From: Bog-159 sp035499555
Lineage (GTDB): Bacteria; Acidobacteriota; Terriglobia; Bryobacterales; Bryobacteraceae
Assembly: GCA_035499555.1 (NCBI GenBank)
Contig: DATJYO010000064.1
Location: 310,001-374,000 of the forward strand
Direction of reading: 5' to 3'
Length of the DNA stretch: 64,000 nucleotides
The position numbers and the translations under genes are program-made. Shown here in pieces: positions 26,250 through 34,990 of this stretch. The notes below the pieces were generated by a model, which worked only from the letters and a program-made list of their open reading frames with translations, was not told the origin of the DNA and ran no database searches. Numbering within the stretch: position 1 is the stretch's first letter; every line of letters starts with the position of its first letter.

Positions 26250-27767
26250 ATGCGCACCGTGATTGCGATCCTCTTCGCGGCCCTGTTGGCCGCATCCTGC
26301 GCGTCCGCCCAGACCGCCTGGAAGCTCGTTTGGAGCGACGAGTTCAACGGCGCGGCCGGCACTCCGCCGGACCCGACGAAATGGACCTACGACTTAGGCA
26401 ACAACGGCTGGGGCAACAATGAGCTGGAGACCTACACCAACGCTGCGGAGAATGCGCACATGGACGGGCTCGGCAACCTGGACATCCACGTGGAGAATCC
26501 CGCTTCCGGCACATACACCTCTGCGCGGATCAAGACGGAAGGGCTGTTTGCGGCCCAGTACGGCCTTTTTGAGGCGCGCATCAAGCTGCCCATCGGACAG
26601 GGCATCTGGCCCGCCTTCTGGGTACTCGGTACGGATATCACGACCGTCGGCTGGCCTCAGTGCGGCGAGATCGACATCATGGAGAACATCGGAAGCACGC
26701 CCACGGTCAACTACGGCAGTGTGCATGCGCCCAGTTACGATGCCACGGCCACCGATCCGCTTCCCTTTGGCCGGGTTTATGCCGACGACTTCCATGTTTT
26801 CGATATCGAGTGGTCGGCGCAAGCCGTTACTTTCTACGTTGACGGGACGCCTTATGAGACCGTCACGTCTGCCGGCGCGGGAAGCGCCTGGGTCTTCAAT
26901 ACTCCCTTTTTCATCATCTTGAACGTGGCTGTGGGCGGCAATTGGCCGGGGTCTCCGGATTCGACTACCCGCTTTCCCCAGGACATGCTGGTGGATTACG
27001 TCCGCGTCTACCAAGCCGCTTCCGCTACGGCGACGACTCCCGTAATCACGCCCGGCAGCGTCGCCAATGCGGCTTCCTTCCTGGGCACGGTGGCGCCGGG
27101 TGGGTTAGCGGTGATCTACGGCAACAACCTGGCCGGCGGCACCTATTCCGGCACGCAGGTGACGGACAACGCCGGCAACTTCCTCACCACCGTCGGCGAT
27201 GTCAGTGTGACCGTCGGCGGTACGCCCGCCGCGCTCACTTATGTCTCAGCGACGCAGATCAACTTCCAGATACCGTGGGAAGTGACTCCCGGCACCGCCG
27301 TGAACGTGCAAGTGACCCGCGCCGGAACGCCGAGTCAGAATGAGACCATCACTATCGCGGCTGACACGGCGCCATCGATGTTTCTGGAAGACTACACCAC
27401 CGGCATCGCCTGGATGACGGGTCCGGGTTGTGAGACGAGCGAATGCGGCGCGCAAACCGGGGGCGTGTACCAGCTTTGGGCCAATGCCCTGGGACCGAAG
27501 AACGCGGCCGAACAGGATGGTGTCCCTGCAGTCTACGCCGGATCGCTGACACCGCTGGAGGTACCGGGCGGCAACGCCAGTTGCCAGTTGACGATCGGCG
27601 GCAAAGCGGCCGCGGTGGATTATTGCGGCGCGGCGCCCGGCGAGATCATCGACCAGGTGAATTTCACCTATCCGTCCGGCGTCTCGTCCAGCGCGCCATA
27701 CGTCGATACCACACTGACCATCAACGGTGTTACCGGGAGGTTTCGCCTACCGGCGCCCGCGCAATAG
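26250..27767 (+). CDS. GH16 beta-glucanase (laminarinase-like) with C-terminal TIGR03437-like domain
   Basis: 505 residues. A signal peptide (MRTVIAILFAALLAASCASAQ) precedes a GH16 jelly-roll catalytic domain at about 25-260. The catalytic motif is GEIDIMENIG, with nucleophile E140, helper D142 and acid/base E145. WSDEFNG, GNNELETYTN and PIGQGIWPAFWVLG are typical of beta-1,3-glucanases. From about residue 265 the protein continues as a beta-rich module (GSVANAASFLGTVAPGGLAV, LTYVSATQINFQIPWEV, NALGPKN) of the TIGR03437 type, which is common at the C-terminus of exported acidobacterial proteins. The enzyme should cut laminarin-like or mixed-linkage glucans outside the cell; the C-terminal module may mediate anchoring or export. 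Confidence 0.9.
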   Translation: MRTVIAILFAALLAASCASAQTAWKLVWSDEFNGAAGTPPDPTKWTYDLGNNGWGNNELETYTNAAENAHMDGLGNLDIHVENPASGTYTSARIKTEGLFAAQYGLFEARIKLPIGQGIWPAFWVLGTDITTVGWPQCGEIDIMENIGSTPTVNYGSVHAPSYDATATDPLPFGRVYADDFHVFDIEWSAQAVTFYVDGTPYETVTSAGAGSAWVFNTPFFIILNVAVGGNWPGSPDSTTRFPQDMLVDYVRVYQAASATATTPVITPGSVANAASFLGTVAPGGLAVIYGNNLAGGTYSGTQVTDNAGNFLTTVGDVSVTVGGTPAALTYVSATQINFQIPWEVTPGTAVNVQVTRAGTPSQNETITIAADTAPSMFLEDYTTGIAWMTGPGCETSECGAQTGGVYQLWANALGPKNAAEQDGVPAVYAGSLTPLEVPGGNASCQLTIGGKAAAVDYCGAAPGEIIDQVNFTYPSGVSSSAPYVDTTLTINGVTGRFRLPAPAQ

Positions 27768-27772
27768 TGTTC

Positions 27773-29839
27773 CTACTCCACGATCGCCACCGGCGCTCGC
27801 CAGAAGGCGGCCTTGCCGCCGGCGGGATCGAGCACCGTGATCTGGCAATCGTACCGGCCGGGAGCCAACCGCTGGAGCGGAACGCTGAAACTGACTGACG
27901 CGGTCTTCAGTTTGTTCTCCTGTTCTCCGGTTACGGCCAGCGGCGGTGTCTCGAATGACTTCCGGCTGTCGTGAAAAAACGTGGCGTACGCGATTACGGG
28001 CTGGCCCGCCAGGTACGTCTGAAAATAGACGTACATATCGCCGCTGTTGCGGAAAACCCGCGTCACGCTCGGAATCAGTTTCTGGCCATCCTGCAGCAGC
28101 GGATTGAAGGCCTCCGCCTTGCCCTTGTCTTTCGCCGCGTTGTAGATCGCTTCCTTCATATCCACGCGCTGGCTGCTGAGGACCACCGAGCTGATATGCA
28201 CGCGCGCCTGCTCTTTGTTCAGATTCGGCACCGTGAACGCGGTCTGAAACGTGCCGATGCGGCCGGTCTCCGCATCGCGGGCCAGGAACTTGATGACGTA
28301 CTTGCCGGGCAAAATGGTGAACCCCGTGTCATACTCGATCGGCCGCCGGGCGAGTTCCACGGCGGTGGAGGCGCTCAGCTTGATGTTCACCTTGTCGCGC
28401 ACATTGGTGATGGTAGTGCCGTAGTCGTCCTTGATCTCGCCGATGAAATCGATCAACGTGTGTTCCGCGCCGCCCTTTCGCGCCAGCGCCAGTTCCCGTC
28501 CGGGGATCTTCACGGTCACTGGTACGAAATACTCGGCGCTGTTCAATTGAAAGTAATTCACCTCCATGGCGATGGTCAGTTCGGTGATGGGATCGCCCAG
28601 CATAAGGGCGTCCTCGAGCTGTCTCTCCTTGTCGGCGGCGGTGAACTTGCTGAATCTTTTGCCGGCATAATAGCCCTGCCGGTAATCCAGGCTGGCGGAC
28701 AGGCCTTCGCGCAACGATATCTTGATGCGCCGAAACTTGCCGTCCAAGGCCGCGTTCGGGGTGTAATAGCCGAGAATGTAATAACTGGCGACCGCCTGCT
28801 GCGCGCGTACGATTCCCGACGCCAGATCGTTGTAGTCGAGCAATGCTTTGCCATGGGTGTCGGCGGCCAGGGCGTACAGCGTGTCCTGAGAGCGTTCGAA
28901 GCTGCCGCTGAAGGCCATGGCGGAAGCGCCGGAGTACATTCCCAGGCCACCCGGCGATCCGTGGGTGGCGTCGCCCAGCGGCGCGTCCGCCACCAGTCCG
29001 CGCGCGTCGATGGGCCAGAACGAGATATTCGCGCGCAGCGCCGCATTGATGGTGGCGTGCAGTTGCGCCTGGTTGTCGAGACCATTCAGCCGCAATCCGC
29101 TGGCGAAATAGATCAGCGATTTCTTCCCGGTAACCTGGCTCAGCATGTTGGCCGCGGTTTGCAGCGCGGACAGTTGGCGGTCGGTGTTGAAAATGTTGAA
29201 TTCGGTGTCGTCCTGGCCGAAGGCGGCGCCGGTATCCGCCGCGCTTTCGTCGTCGTCGGCCTGCTCGAAGCCCTGCGCTTCTCCCACGATGAGCGTCTGG
29301 AGCGCGCGCAGCAGCTTGTTGCGATCGTCCGTGAAATCTTCGAGTACGCGTACGGCGCCGCCCTCATACATCAGCATGGCCAGCAGGTCGGGCTGCGCCA
29401 TCTGGGTACGGATGAATTTCTTGGCAGCGTCGAGGGCGCGAATCTGATCGGGCGGCGGCATGGCGGTCATGTCGAAATAGATGACCAGAAGGCGCCGGTC
29501 GCGGTAGCGCGTGTCGCCCGGACGGTCGGGAGTGATGCGATTCCGCGGCAGCCGGCTGAACGGAGTGATGGATTCCGGTAGCGCAGCCAGCGGTTCCGGA
29601 GTGGCCGGAAGCGTCTGGTGTTCGAAGAAGCGGATGGTCTGCGGCACGCCGTCTTCGGTGACGCGGAAGTCGTTTGCGGTCAGGCCCTCGACCGGCTTGC
29701 CGTCTTTGTCTTTGACGGTGACGGCCTCCACCACAAGCTGCGTGCTGGTGCGAAAGGTGGCATCCTGCGCACCGGCGAGTCCGCACATCAGGAGTGCGCC
29801 CAGTGCCCGCGCCGCGCCGTGCATCCTTCTCCGGCTCAT
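27773..29839 (-). CDS. VWFA-related secreted protein of the acidobacterial TIGR03436 type
   Basis: 688 residues. A signal peptide (GALLMCGLAGA) is followed by a short beta domain (VVEAVTVKDKDGKPVEGLTANDF). A von Willebrand A-like domain then spans about residues 120-340, with LLVIYFDMTAMPPPD in place of the canonical DxSxS site and SLIYFASGLRLNGLD further on. The C-terminal half is beta-rich (FPVPVTVKIPG-like stretches). The N-terminal motif and the VWFA layout match a lineage-specific family known from Acidobacteria. Function is unknown; VWFA folds usually mediate protein or matrix binding. It is the last gene of a four-gene operon, 2 bp after the outer-membrane barrel gene. Confidence 0.82.
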   Translation of the reverse strand: MSRRRMHGAARALGALLMCGLAGAQDATFRTSTQLVVEAVTVKDKDGKPVEGLTANDFRVTEDGVPQTIRFFEHQTLPATPEPLAALPESITPFSRLPRNRITPDRPGDTRYRDRRLLVIYFDMTAMPPPDQIRALDAAKKFIRTQMAQPDLLAMLMYEGGAVRVLEDFTDDRNKLLRALQTLIVGEAQGFEQADDDESAADTGAAFGQDDTEFNIFNTDRQLSALQTAANMLSQVTGKKSLIYFASGLRLNGLDNQAQLHATINAALRANISFWPIDARGLVADAPLGDATHGSPGGLGMYSGASAMAFSGSFERSQDTLYALAADTHGKALLDYNDLASGIVRAQQAVASYYILGYYTPNAALDGKFRRIKISLREGLSASLDYRQGYYAGKRFSKFTAADKERQLEDALMLGDPITELTIAMEVNYFQLNSAEYFVPVTVKIPGRELALARKGGAEHTLIDFIGEIKDDYGTTITNVRDKVNIKLSASTAVELARRPIEYDTGFTILPGKYVIKFLARDAETGRIGTFQTAFTVPNLNKEQARVHISSVVLSSQRVDMKEAIYNAAKDKGKAEAFNPLLQDGQKLIPSVTRVFRNSGDMYVYFQTYLAGQPVIAYATFFHDSRKSFETPPLAVTGEQENKLKTASVSFSVPLQRLAPGRYDCQITVLDPAGGKAAFWRAPVAIVE

Positions 29840-29841
29840 CT

Positions 29842-32742
29842 TCAGAACCTCAGGCGCAGCGTGGTGGAGATGCTGCGCATGGCGTTGGCCGCCACCGGCA
29901 AACCAAACTGCGCGCCGCCTATGGTCGTGTTCCAGCCGGTGAAGGTGACGTGGTTGAGCGCATTGGCGGAATCGAAGCGCAGGTCAATGTGGAACCGGTC
30001 TTTCCAGCGGAACGTGCGCGCCAACGAAAGGTTGATCGCCAATTGAGATGGGCCGATGATCGAATTGCGTCCGGCATCGCCCCACTCGCCCGGGGCCGGC
30101 GCCGCGTACGCTGCCGGATTCAGGAACAGACCGGGCGGTGCGGCGTCGGGCGGCGCGCCGGTGTAGTCCGGCCGGATGCTGCCGGTCACACCGGTCCCCG
30201 CCACCGGAACCAGGTAGATGGGCGTCTCGGGCAGACCGCTTCCGGCGGTGATCTGGGTGAGGACGGTCCACTCCTTGCACAGCGCGCCGCGCCACCCGCC
30301 GGCCAGGCCGCCGCCGGCCAAACCCATGCCGGTGGTGTACTGCAGCGTGGCATCCAATAAATGGCGCTGATCGAAATTCGAGAGACCGCGTTCGGCACTG
30401 AGATCCAGCCAGTTCTGCGCGATCACCGCCTGGCCCTGGCCGCGCCCGCCCAGCGCGGCATCGTCGATCGATTTCGAATAGGTGTATTGCGCGCTGGCAG
30501 CCAACCCGCTATGCAGCCGGCGCCGTACCTGTATCTGGCCCGCTTCGCGCGTGGCGTTGCCGTTGGAGGTCATGTAAGCGAATCCGCGCGGGCACGCCGG
30601 GCAGGGGTCCGCGGCGCCGTACGGGTAAGTGTTGGGCAGGAACTCCTGGACGCCGCGCGTACCCTTGATGCCCATATACGTCCCGGTCACCACCAGCGAG
30701 CCCGGGAAATCGCGCTGTACGGATGCTTTCCAGTTCTGCACGTAGCCGACGCGGAAATGCGGATCGATCGCAAACGTGTCCTGCGTCGTGGTGGGAGAGG
30801 TATTGAAGCCGCTCGCCAGCGTCAAAGGGTCGACGGCGCTGTTTTGCACGCTCAGGCTTTTGGAAAGCGGCGCCTGCTGCGCCATCTGCTCCGCGATCGT
30901 CTGATATACCGACGTGTTGTATTCGATCCCGTAGCCCGCGCGGACCACCAGCGACGATCCGGACAAAGGCCGCCAGGCGATTCCCACGCGCGGCTCGACC
31001 CCGTGCTTATCGGGATGAACCAGCGAATCCGGGTAGGGTGGCCCCGGCAGGACCGGCGCCGCCGCGGTGAAGCCTGGAGTGATATCCAGATTCACCAGGC
31101 GGTTCCGGAGCTCGGTGATGGGCGCGCCGTACTCCCAGCGCAAACCGGCATTGACGGTCAACTCCGGTCCGATGCGTATATCGTCGGCGACATAGGCATC
31201 GTACGATGACGAGCGAAAATATTTGTCCGCGTTGCCGAACGCCACGGCGCTCGCATCCGGAATGCCCGTGAGAAAATCGGCGAAGTCGTAGCCCGTCGCG
31301 GCGCCCGTGAAAGTAAATGTGCCGCGCGGGTTCTGCTGCGCCAGGTAGTTGAACTCCAGGCGGCGGTAATCGCCCCCGGCGGTAACGTTATGCCGGCCCC
31401 GATGCCACAGCAAAGAATAGGACACGGCGCTGGTCTGGTTGCGGTCATGCGATGCCTGCGCGTCGGAAAGACCGCTGATACCGCTGGCGAAGACCAGATT
31501 CGGCGGCCCCCAGTTCATGGCGTCCTGGTTGTTGCCGGTGATGCCAGCGTCGCCGGAGATATCCTGGCGATTCGCGAAGAAGGGCGACGTGCGCACGGCC
31601 ATCCGGGTGAACTGATAGCCGAGATTGCCGTACAGCCGCGGGCGGATCGTATGCTGCCAGTGCACGTTGGTATTGATACCCAGTTTGTCGGTGGTGTCCA
31701 GAAAACCGAACAGATTGGGCGTATCGCTGCGTGTGCTCTGGAAGGCGAAACCGCCGTAGAACTGATTCCGGTTGTTGACAAATTTGTTGAGGCGCGATTG
31801 CAGCGCGTCCTGGTGCGTCGCATGGATAGCGGGAATCTGATAGTTGTAGCTGTGGCTGCCGGCGAAATTCGGTAACGGGTACAGATTCAGCAGGGCGCGG
31901 GCCTGCGGGCTGATGCGGCTCTGGGGTACATCGTACGCCTGGTTGCCGCCGCTGAACATACCCATGCGCATAGCGGCGTCCGGCACCAGCCCGGTCAGGT
32001 CGGTGGCGTCCCGATCCCGGGTCCACTGATAGCCCACAAAAAAGACAGGACCGCGCGGCATGACGTGCGGAATCTTCAGGACGCCGCCCAGGGTGGCCAC
32101 GCCCTCCACGTGATTGTAGGCGGGCTTGGGCGTGTCCTGGCCGGTTAGCGAAAACGGCCTGGCATCCAGCGCGGAATTCTCCAGGATCACGCCTATGCCG
32201 CCGTTGAAGAGAGTATTGGGATTCAGGCGGTTGTTTCCGAACGCGCGGTCCATGGCGAACGGACTGCTCGCGCCGTTGTTTTCCGTGCCGTTCACCAGGA
32301 AGCCCGGAGCCGCCTGTTCGCTGAGATCGTCGGGCGGTGCGGGTGGCTTCTCGGGAGAAGCGGGCGCTTTCGATTCCGCCGCCGCCGGCGCCGGAGGCGG
32401 CGCGGCATGAGCCGCCAACGCCGTGGCGGTGGCTTTGATCCGATCCAAAGGCAACAGCGTCAACTCCCACCGCGCCGGCGGCGTGTCCTGCGAGATATCG
32501 ACGTCCTGGGCAATGGGCGCAAAGCACAACATCCCGACTGCGACGTGCCACGTGCCATCCGCTAACCCCGGAAACGAAAAGCTCCCGCGCGCATCCGTAA
32601 TGGCCGTGAGCTTCTGCGTGGCCCGCGACAGAGTAACGGTGGCGCCGGGAAGCGGCAGGCCGCCGTATTCCACCTGTCCGCGATAGTCGGCCGCCGGGAG
32701 CAGGCTGGCGGCCAACGCGGCGATGAAGCACAGTCGATACAT
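29842..32742 (-). CDS. Oar-like outer-membrane beta-barrel with carboxypeptidase-regulatory-like domain
   Basis: 966 residues with a signal peptide (MYRLCFIAALAASLLPAAD). Residues 20-100 form a transthyretin-like carboxypeptidase-regulatory domain (GLPLPGATVTLSRATQKL, DARGSFSFPGLADGTWHV). A Pro/Ala-rich linker follows, then a large barrel region ending in an aromatic C-terminus (STTLRLRF). Barrel motifs include ALDARPFSLTGQDTPKPAYN, WEYGAPITELRNRLVNLD and EPRVGIAWRP. I do not see a canonical TonB plug domain or an obvious TonB box, as in many acidobacterial Oar-like proteins. It should sit in the outer membrane; substrate or adhesive role is unknown. It lies 29 bp after the M56 gene and 2 bp before the VWFA gene. 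Confidence 0.82.
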   Translation of the reverse strand: MYRLCFIAALAASLLPAADYRGQVEYGGLPLPGATVTLSRATQKLTAITDARGSFSFPGLADGTWHVAVGMLCFAPIAQDVDISQDTPPARWELTLLPLDRIKATATALAAHAAPPPAPAAAESKAPASPEKPPAPPDDLSEQAAPGFLVNGTENNGASSPFAMDRAFGNNRLNPNTLFNGGIGVILENSALDARPFSLTGQDTPKPAYNHVEGVATLGGVLKIPHVMPRGPVFFVGYQWTRDRDATDLTGLVPDAAMRMGMFSGGNQAYDVPQSRISPQARALLNLYPLPNFAGSHSYNYQIPAIHATHQDALQSRLNKFVNNRNQFYGGFAFQSTRSDTPNLFGFLDTTDKLGINTNVHWQHTIRPRLYGNLGYQFTRMAVRTSPFFANRQDISGDAGITGNNQDAMNWGPPNLVFASGISGLSDAQASHDRNQTSAVSYSLLWHRGRHNVTAGGDYRRLEFNYLAQQNPRGTFTFTGAATGYDFADFLTGIPDASAVAFGNADKYFRSSSYDAYVADDIRIGPELTVNAGLRWEYGAPITELRNRLVNLDITPGFTAAAPVLPGPPYPDSLVHPDKHGVEPRVGIAWRPLSGSSLVVRAGYGIEYNTSVYQTIAEQMAQQAPLSKSLSVQNSAVDPLTLASGFNTSPTTTQDTFAIDPHFRVGYVQNWKASVQRDFPGSLVVTGTYMGIKGTRGVQEFLPNTYPYGAADPCPACPRGFAYMTSNGNATREAGQIQVRRRLHSGLAASAQYTYSKSIDDAALGGRGQGQAVIAQNWLDLSAERGLSNFDQRHLLDATLQYTTGMGLAGGGLAGGWRGALCKEWTVLTQITAGSGLPETPIYLVPVAGTGVTGSIRPDYTGAPPDAAPPGLFLNPAAYAAPAPGEWGDAGRNSIIGPSQLAINLSLARTFRWKDRFHIDLRFDSANALNHVTFTGWNTTIGGAQFGLPVAANAMRSISTTLRLRF

Positions 32743-32771
32743 GTGCGCGTCGTCCGGCGACCTGTCAGCCG

Positions 32772-34505
32772 TCAGTTCTCCGAAGCTCTCTCGATGTGAT
32801 CGATCACCACGATTTCGACCGGACCTTTGGCAGCCTGCAGTTTCAGGCCTAACTTTTCCTGAAGGGCATCGGCGAGCGAAGGCCCGGTCTCGGCCGGCGG
32901 CGCACTGGGGTGGTCTCCGCCACCCGGCGGGCCTTTGAATAAGCCATCCTCAGTCTCATCGGGAGTCCACTCCAACTTGATGTCGTAGGTGCCCGTAATA
33001 CCCGTGCGGTCGTAAACGTTGCGGCCCGTCACCCGCGACAGGTGGTCGGCAAATTGTGGCATAGTGGCGCTATAAAGCTCCATCTGGCCGGGCCGCATAA
33101 ACTGCCGCTGGTTCTGGCGCGCGGTGGCGGGCGACGGCGTAAGCTTCGGCCCGTTCTTGGCAGCCACCAATTCAAAGATAGCCATTTCCTTCGTTTCGCG
33201 ATGGATCGCCAGTTTGAAACGATCGGCCAGCAGAGTCTGCATCATCACCTTCAGTTGGTCCGGGTTGTCCGGACCGCTGGCCTTAGCCGTGATGTCATAC
33301 CTTTCGGAATCGATCCAGTTCGGGCCGCCCGTTAGCTGATTCGGTTTCAGGTCGTAAGCCATGGTGATGAGTATCTTGGGGCTGACATTGCTGCATTCCA
33401 CCCGTCCACCCGGCGTGATGCGGAACATCACGCGGCCGTCGCCGGATTTGTCCGGCTTGATGGATGCCACCTCGAATGCGGGTGGCGGCGTACCGGGCTT
33501 CGACTGGGCGAGCACGAGGGGAGCGTGTGCCACGCCGAACAGAACCGGTCCGGCCAACGCGGCCAATCCGGCGGCGGCCAGCAGCAGTTTCCTTCCCAGA
33601 TCGAGCTGCCGCCCGATATGGCGCCTCATAATTCTCTCGATGCGCTGCTTCAGATCCGAGCCGGTGACGCCCGCCATGCACATCTGCGGCGATTCCACAA
33701 AGAAGCGGCAGGCCTTCAAAATGCTGTCGGCGTAGACCTCGGGATCGCTTCCCATCCGCAGCACTTCTTCGTCGCACGCCTTTTCGCGCTCGTCCATCAG
33801 GCGCGCGCGCAGCCACCACACCAGGGGATGGAACCAGAAGACCGCTTCCACGAACATGTGCAACGCGGCGGCCAGGTTATCGCGCCTGCGGGCGTGGCAC
33901 AGCTCATGGGCCAGGATAGCTTCGAGTTGGGCATCGGTGAGATGGCCCGAGATCCCCGCCGGCCACAATAGGACCGGATGAAATAAGCCCACGATACCCG
34001 GCTCGAGGCGGTGGCCGGAGGCCAGCAGCGGCAAGGACCGCCGCACCCCTGCCATACGCTCGACGCGGCGCAGCGCTTCGAATTCGCGCCCAGCGGCGAT
34101 CGGCGAGGCGGCGCGCACGGCTGCCCGCACCCGCCGCCAACTGAGCCACCAGCGAAGCAGCGCGGCCGCAAAGCCGGCGGACCACAGGACCACCAGGAGC
34201 GCCGGCACGCTGGAAGGCGCCGGCGAGGCCACGGCATGCACGACAGGATCAAGCGCGGGCGGCACGGAAGGCTGGCCCGGCCCCATGAACAGCCATACCT
34301 GGGAGTAAGCGACGCGCGCGTGGCGCCAGCCCAGACGGCCGCCGATGGCGGCCAAAGCCGCAAAGGGCACCAGGAACTTCACAGACGCGGCCAGCCAGAT
34401 GCGGCACCGCCATTGCGCGGCGTTATCTTTGAGCGCCATGACCAGCGCGGCCGCCAGCGCCGCAAACAGCGTGGACTGCCACAAATGGTTAAGCACGAAC
34501 GTCAT
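32772..34505 (-). CDS. BlaR1-type M56 membrane peptidase fused to a TIGR03435-like domain
   Basis: 577 residues. The N-terminal half has transmembrane segments (about 5-24, 36-56, 100-118, and one near 305-325) and an M56 zinc-peptidase site, HELCH at 200-204 with a downstream acidic motif DEREKACDEEVL. The C-terminal part after the last membrane helix (from about 343, FEVASIKPDKSGDG) is a periplasmic TIGR03435-type domain instead of the penicillin-binding domain of classical BlaR1. By analogy, a signal sensed outside would activate the peptidase and inactivate the repressor encoded just upstream. The start overlaps the repressor gene by 17 bp. The ligand of the TIGR03435 domain is unknown. 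Confidence 0.88.
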   Translation of the reverse strand: MTFVLNHLWQSTLFAALAAALVMALKDNAAQWRCRIWLAASVKFLVPFAALAAIGGRLGWRHARVAYSQVWLFMGPGQPSVPPALDPVVHAVASPAPSSVPALLVVLWSAGFAAALLRWWLSWRRVRAAVRAASPIAAGREFEALRRVERMAGVRRSLPLLASGHRLEPGIVGLFHPVLLWPAGISGHLTDAQLEAILAHELCHARRRDNLAAALHMFVEAVFWFHPLVWWLRARLMDEREKACDEEVLRMGSDPEVYADSILKACRFFVESPQMCMAGVTGSDLKQRIERIMRRHIGRQLDLGRKLLLAAAGLAALAGPVLFGVAHAPLVLAQSKPGTPPPAFEVASIKPDKSGDGRVMFRITPGGRVECSNVSPKILITMAYDLKPNQLTGGPNWIDSERYDITAKASGPDNPDQLKVMMQTLLADRFKLAIHRETKEMAIFELVAAKNGPKLTPSPATARQNQRQFMRPGQMELYSATMPQFADHLSRVTGRNVYDRTGITGTYDIKLEWTPDETEDGLFKGPPGGGDHPSAPPAETGPSLADALQEKLGLKLQAAKGPVEIVVIDHIERASEN

Positions 34506-34887
34506 CGTGATTCTCCTTCGTCGCCATTTCCTTCAGAGTTTTTTCGGCCGCTTGCACGTCGTCGAGCGTCAGCTTGCCGGATTCGATCAGGTGCGCCATC
34601 ACCGGCTGGGTATGGCCGCCGAAGAGGGCCAGCAGGTCGTCGATCAGCCGGCGCTGGGCCGCGCCTCTCGAAACCGCGGCTTCGAAGATGTGCGCATTGC
34701 CGATCTTCCTGACGCGGCGGGCGGCTTGCTTGGCCTCCAGTCGGTAAACCGTGGTCTGGATGGTGGTGTACGCGGGCCGGCCGCGTTTGGGAAACGATTC
34801 CTGGATCTCCCGGATGGAGGATGCGCCGTGGTTCCAGAGCGCTTCCATGATCCGGAGTTCCAGCCGGGTGAGCTTGGGTAAGGCCAT
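34489..34887 (-). CDS. BlaI/MecI/CopY-family transcriptional repressor
   Basis: 132 residues, winged-helix DNA-binding protein. Motifs: LTRLELRIMEALWNHGASSIREI, then YTTIQTTVYRLEAK, the recognition-helix region of BlaI/MecI. The C-terminal half is a short helical dimerisation region. Classical members are cleaved on a signal from their BlaR1 partner, which is encoded directly downstream with a 17-bp overlap. It is the first gene of the four-gene leftward operon and probably controls its own promoter, where a direct repeat is present. Confidence 0.92.
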   Translation of the reverse strand: MALPKLTRLELRIMEALWNHGASSIREIQESFPKRGRPAYTTIQTTVYRLEAKQAARRVRKIGNAHIFEAAVSRGAAQRRLIDDLLALFGGHTQPVMAHLIESGKLTLDDVQAAEKTLKEMATKENHDDVRA

Positions 34888-34892
34888 GTCGA

Positions 34893-34921
34893 TCTACTAT
34901 CCTTGTTTGTTATTCTACTAT
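34893..34921. promoter_or_regulatory. Direct repeat in the blaI promoter region
   Basis: TCTACTAT occurs at 34893-34900 and again at 34914-34921, exactly 21 bp apart (two helical turns), immediately before the blaI-like start. The spacing puts both copies on one face of DNA. It may be the binding site of the BlaI-like repressor or of a regulator of the divergent esterase gene. Known BlaI sites are palindromes, so this is only suggestive. Confidence 0.35.
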
Positions 34922-34990
34922 GACGCATCGCAACCGGGTTCGTTATGGAAAATCTTCGCGGTGCCGTTGCCGCGGAATAGAATGTTAGGG

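Noticed and set aside
27971..29581. 536-codon plus-strand frame
   Set aside because: Antisense shadow of the VWFA gene; no motif or start context.
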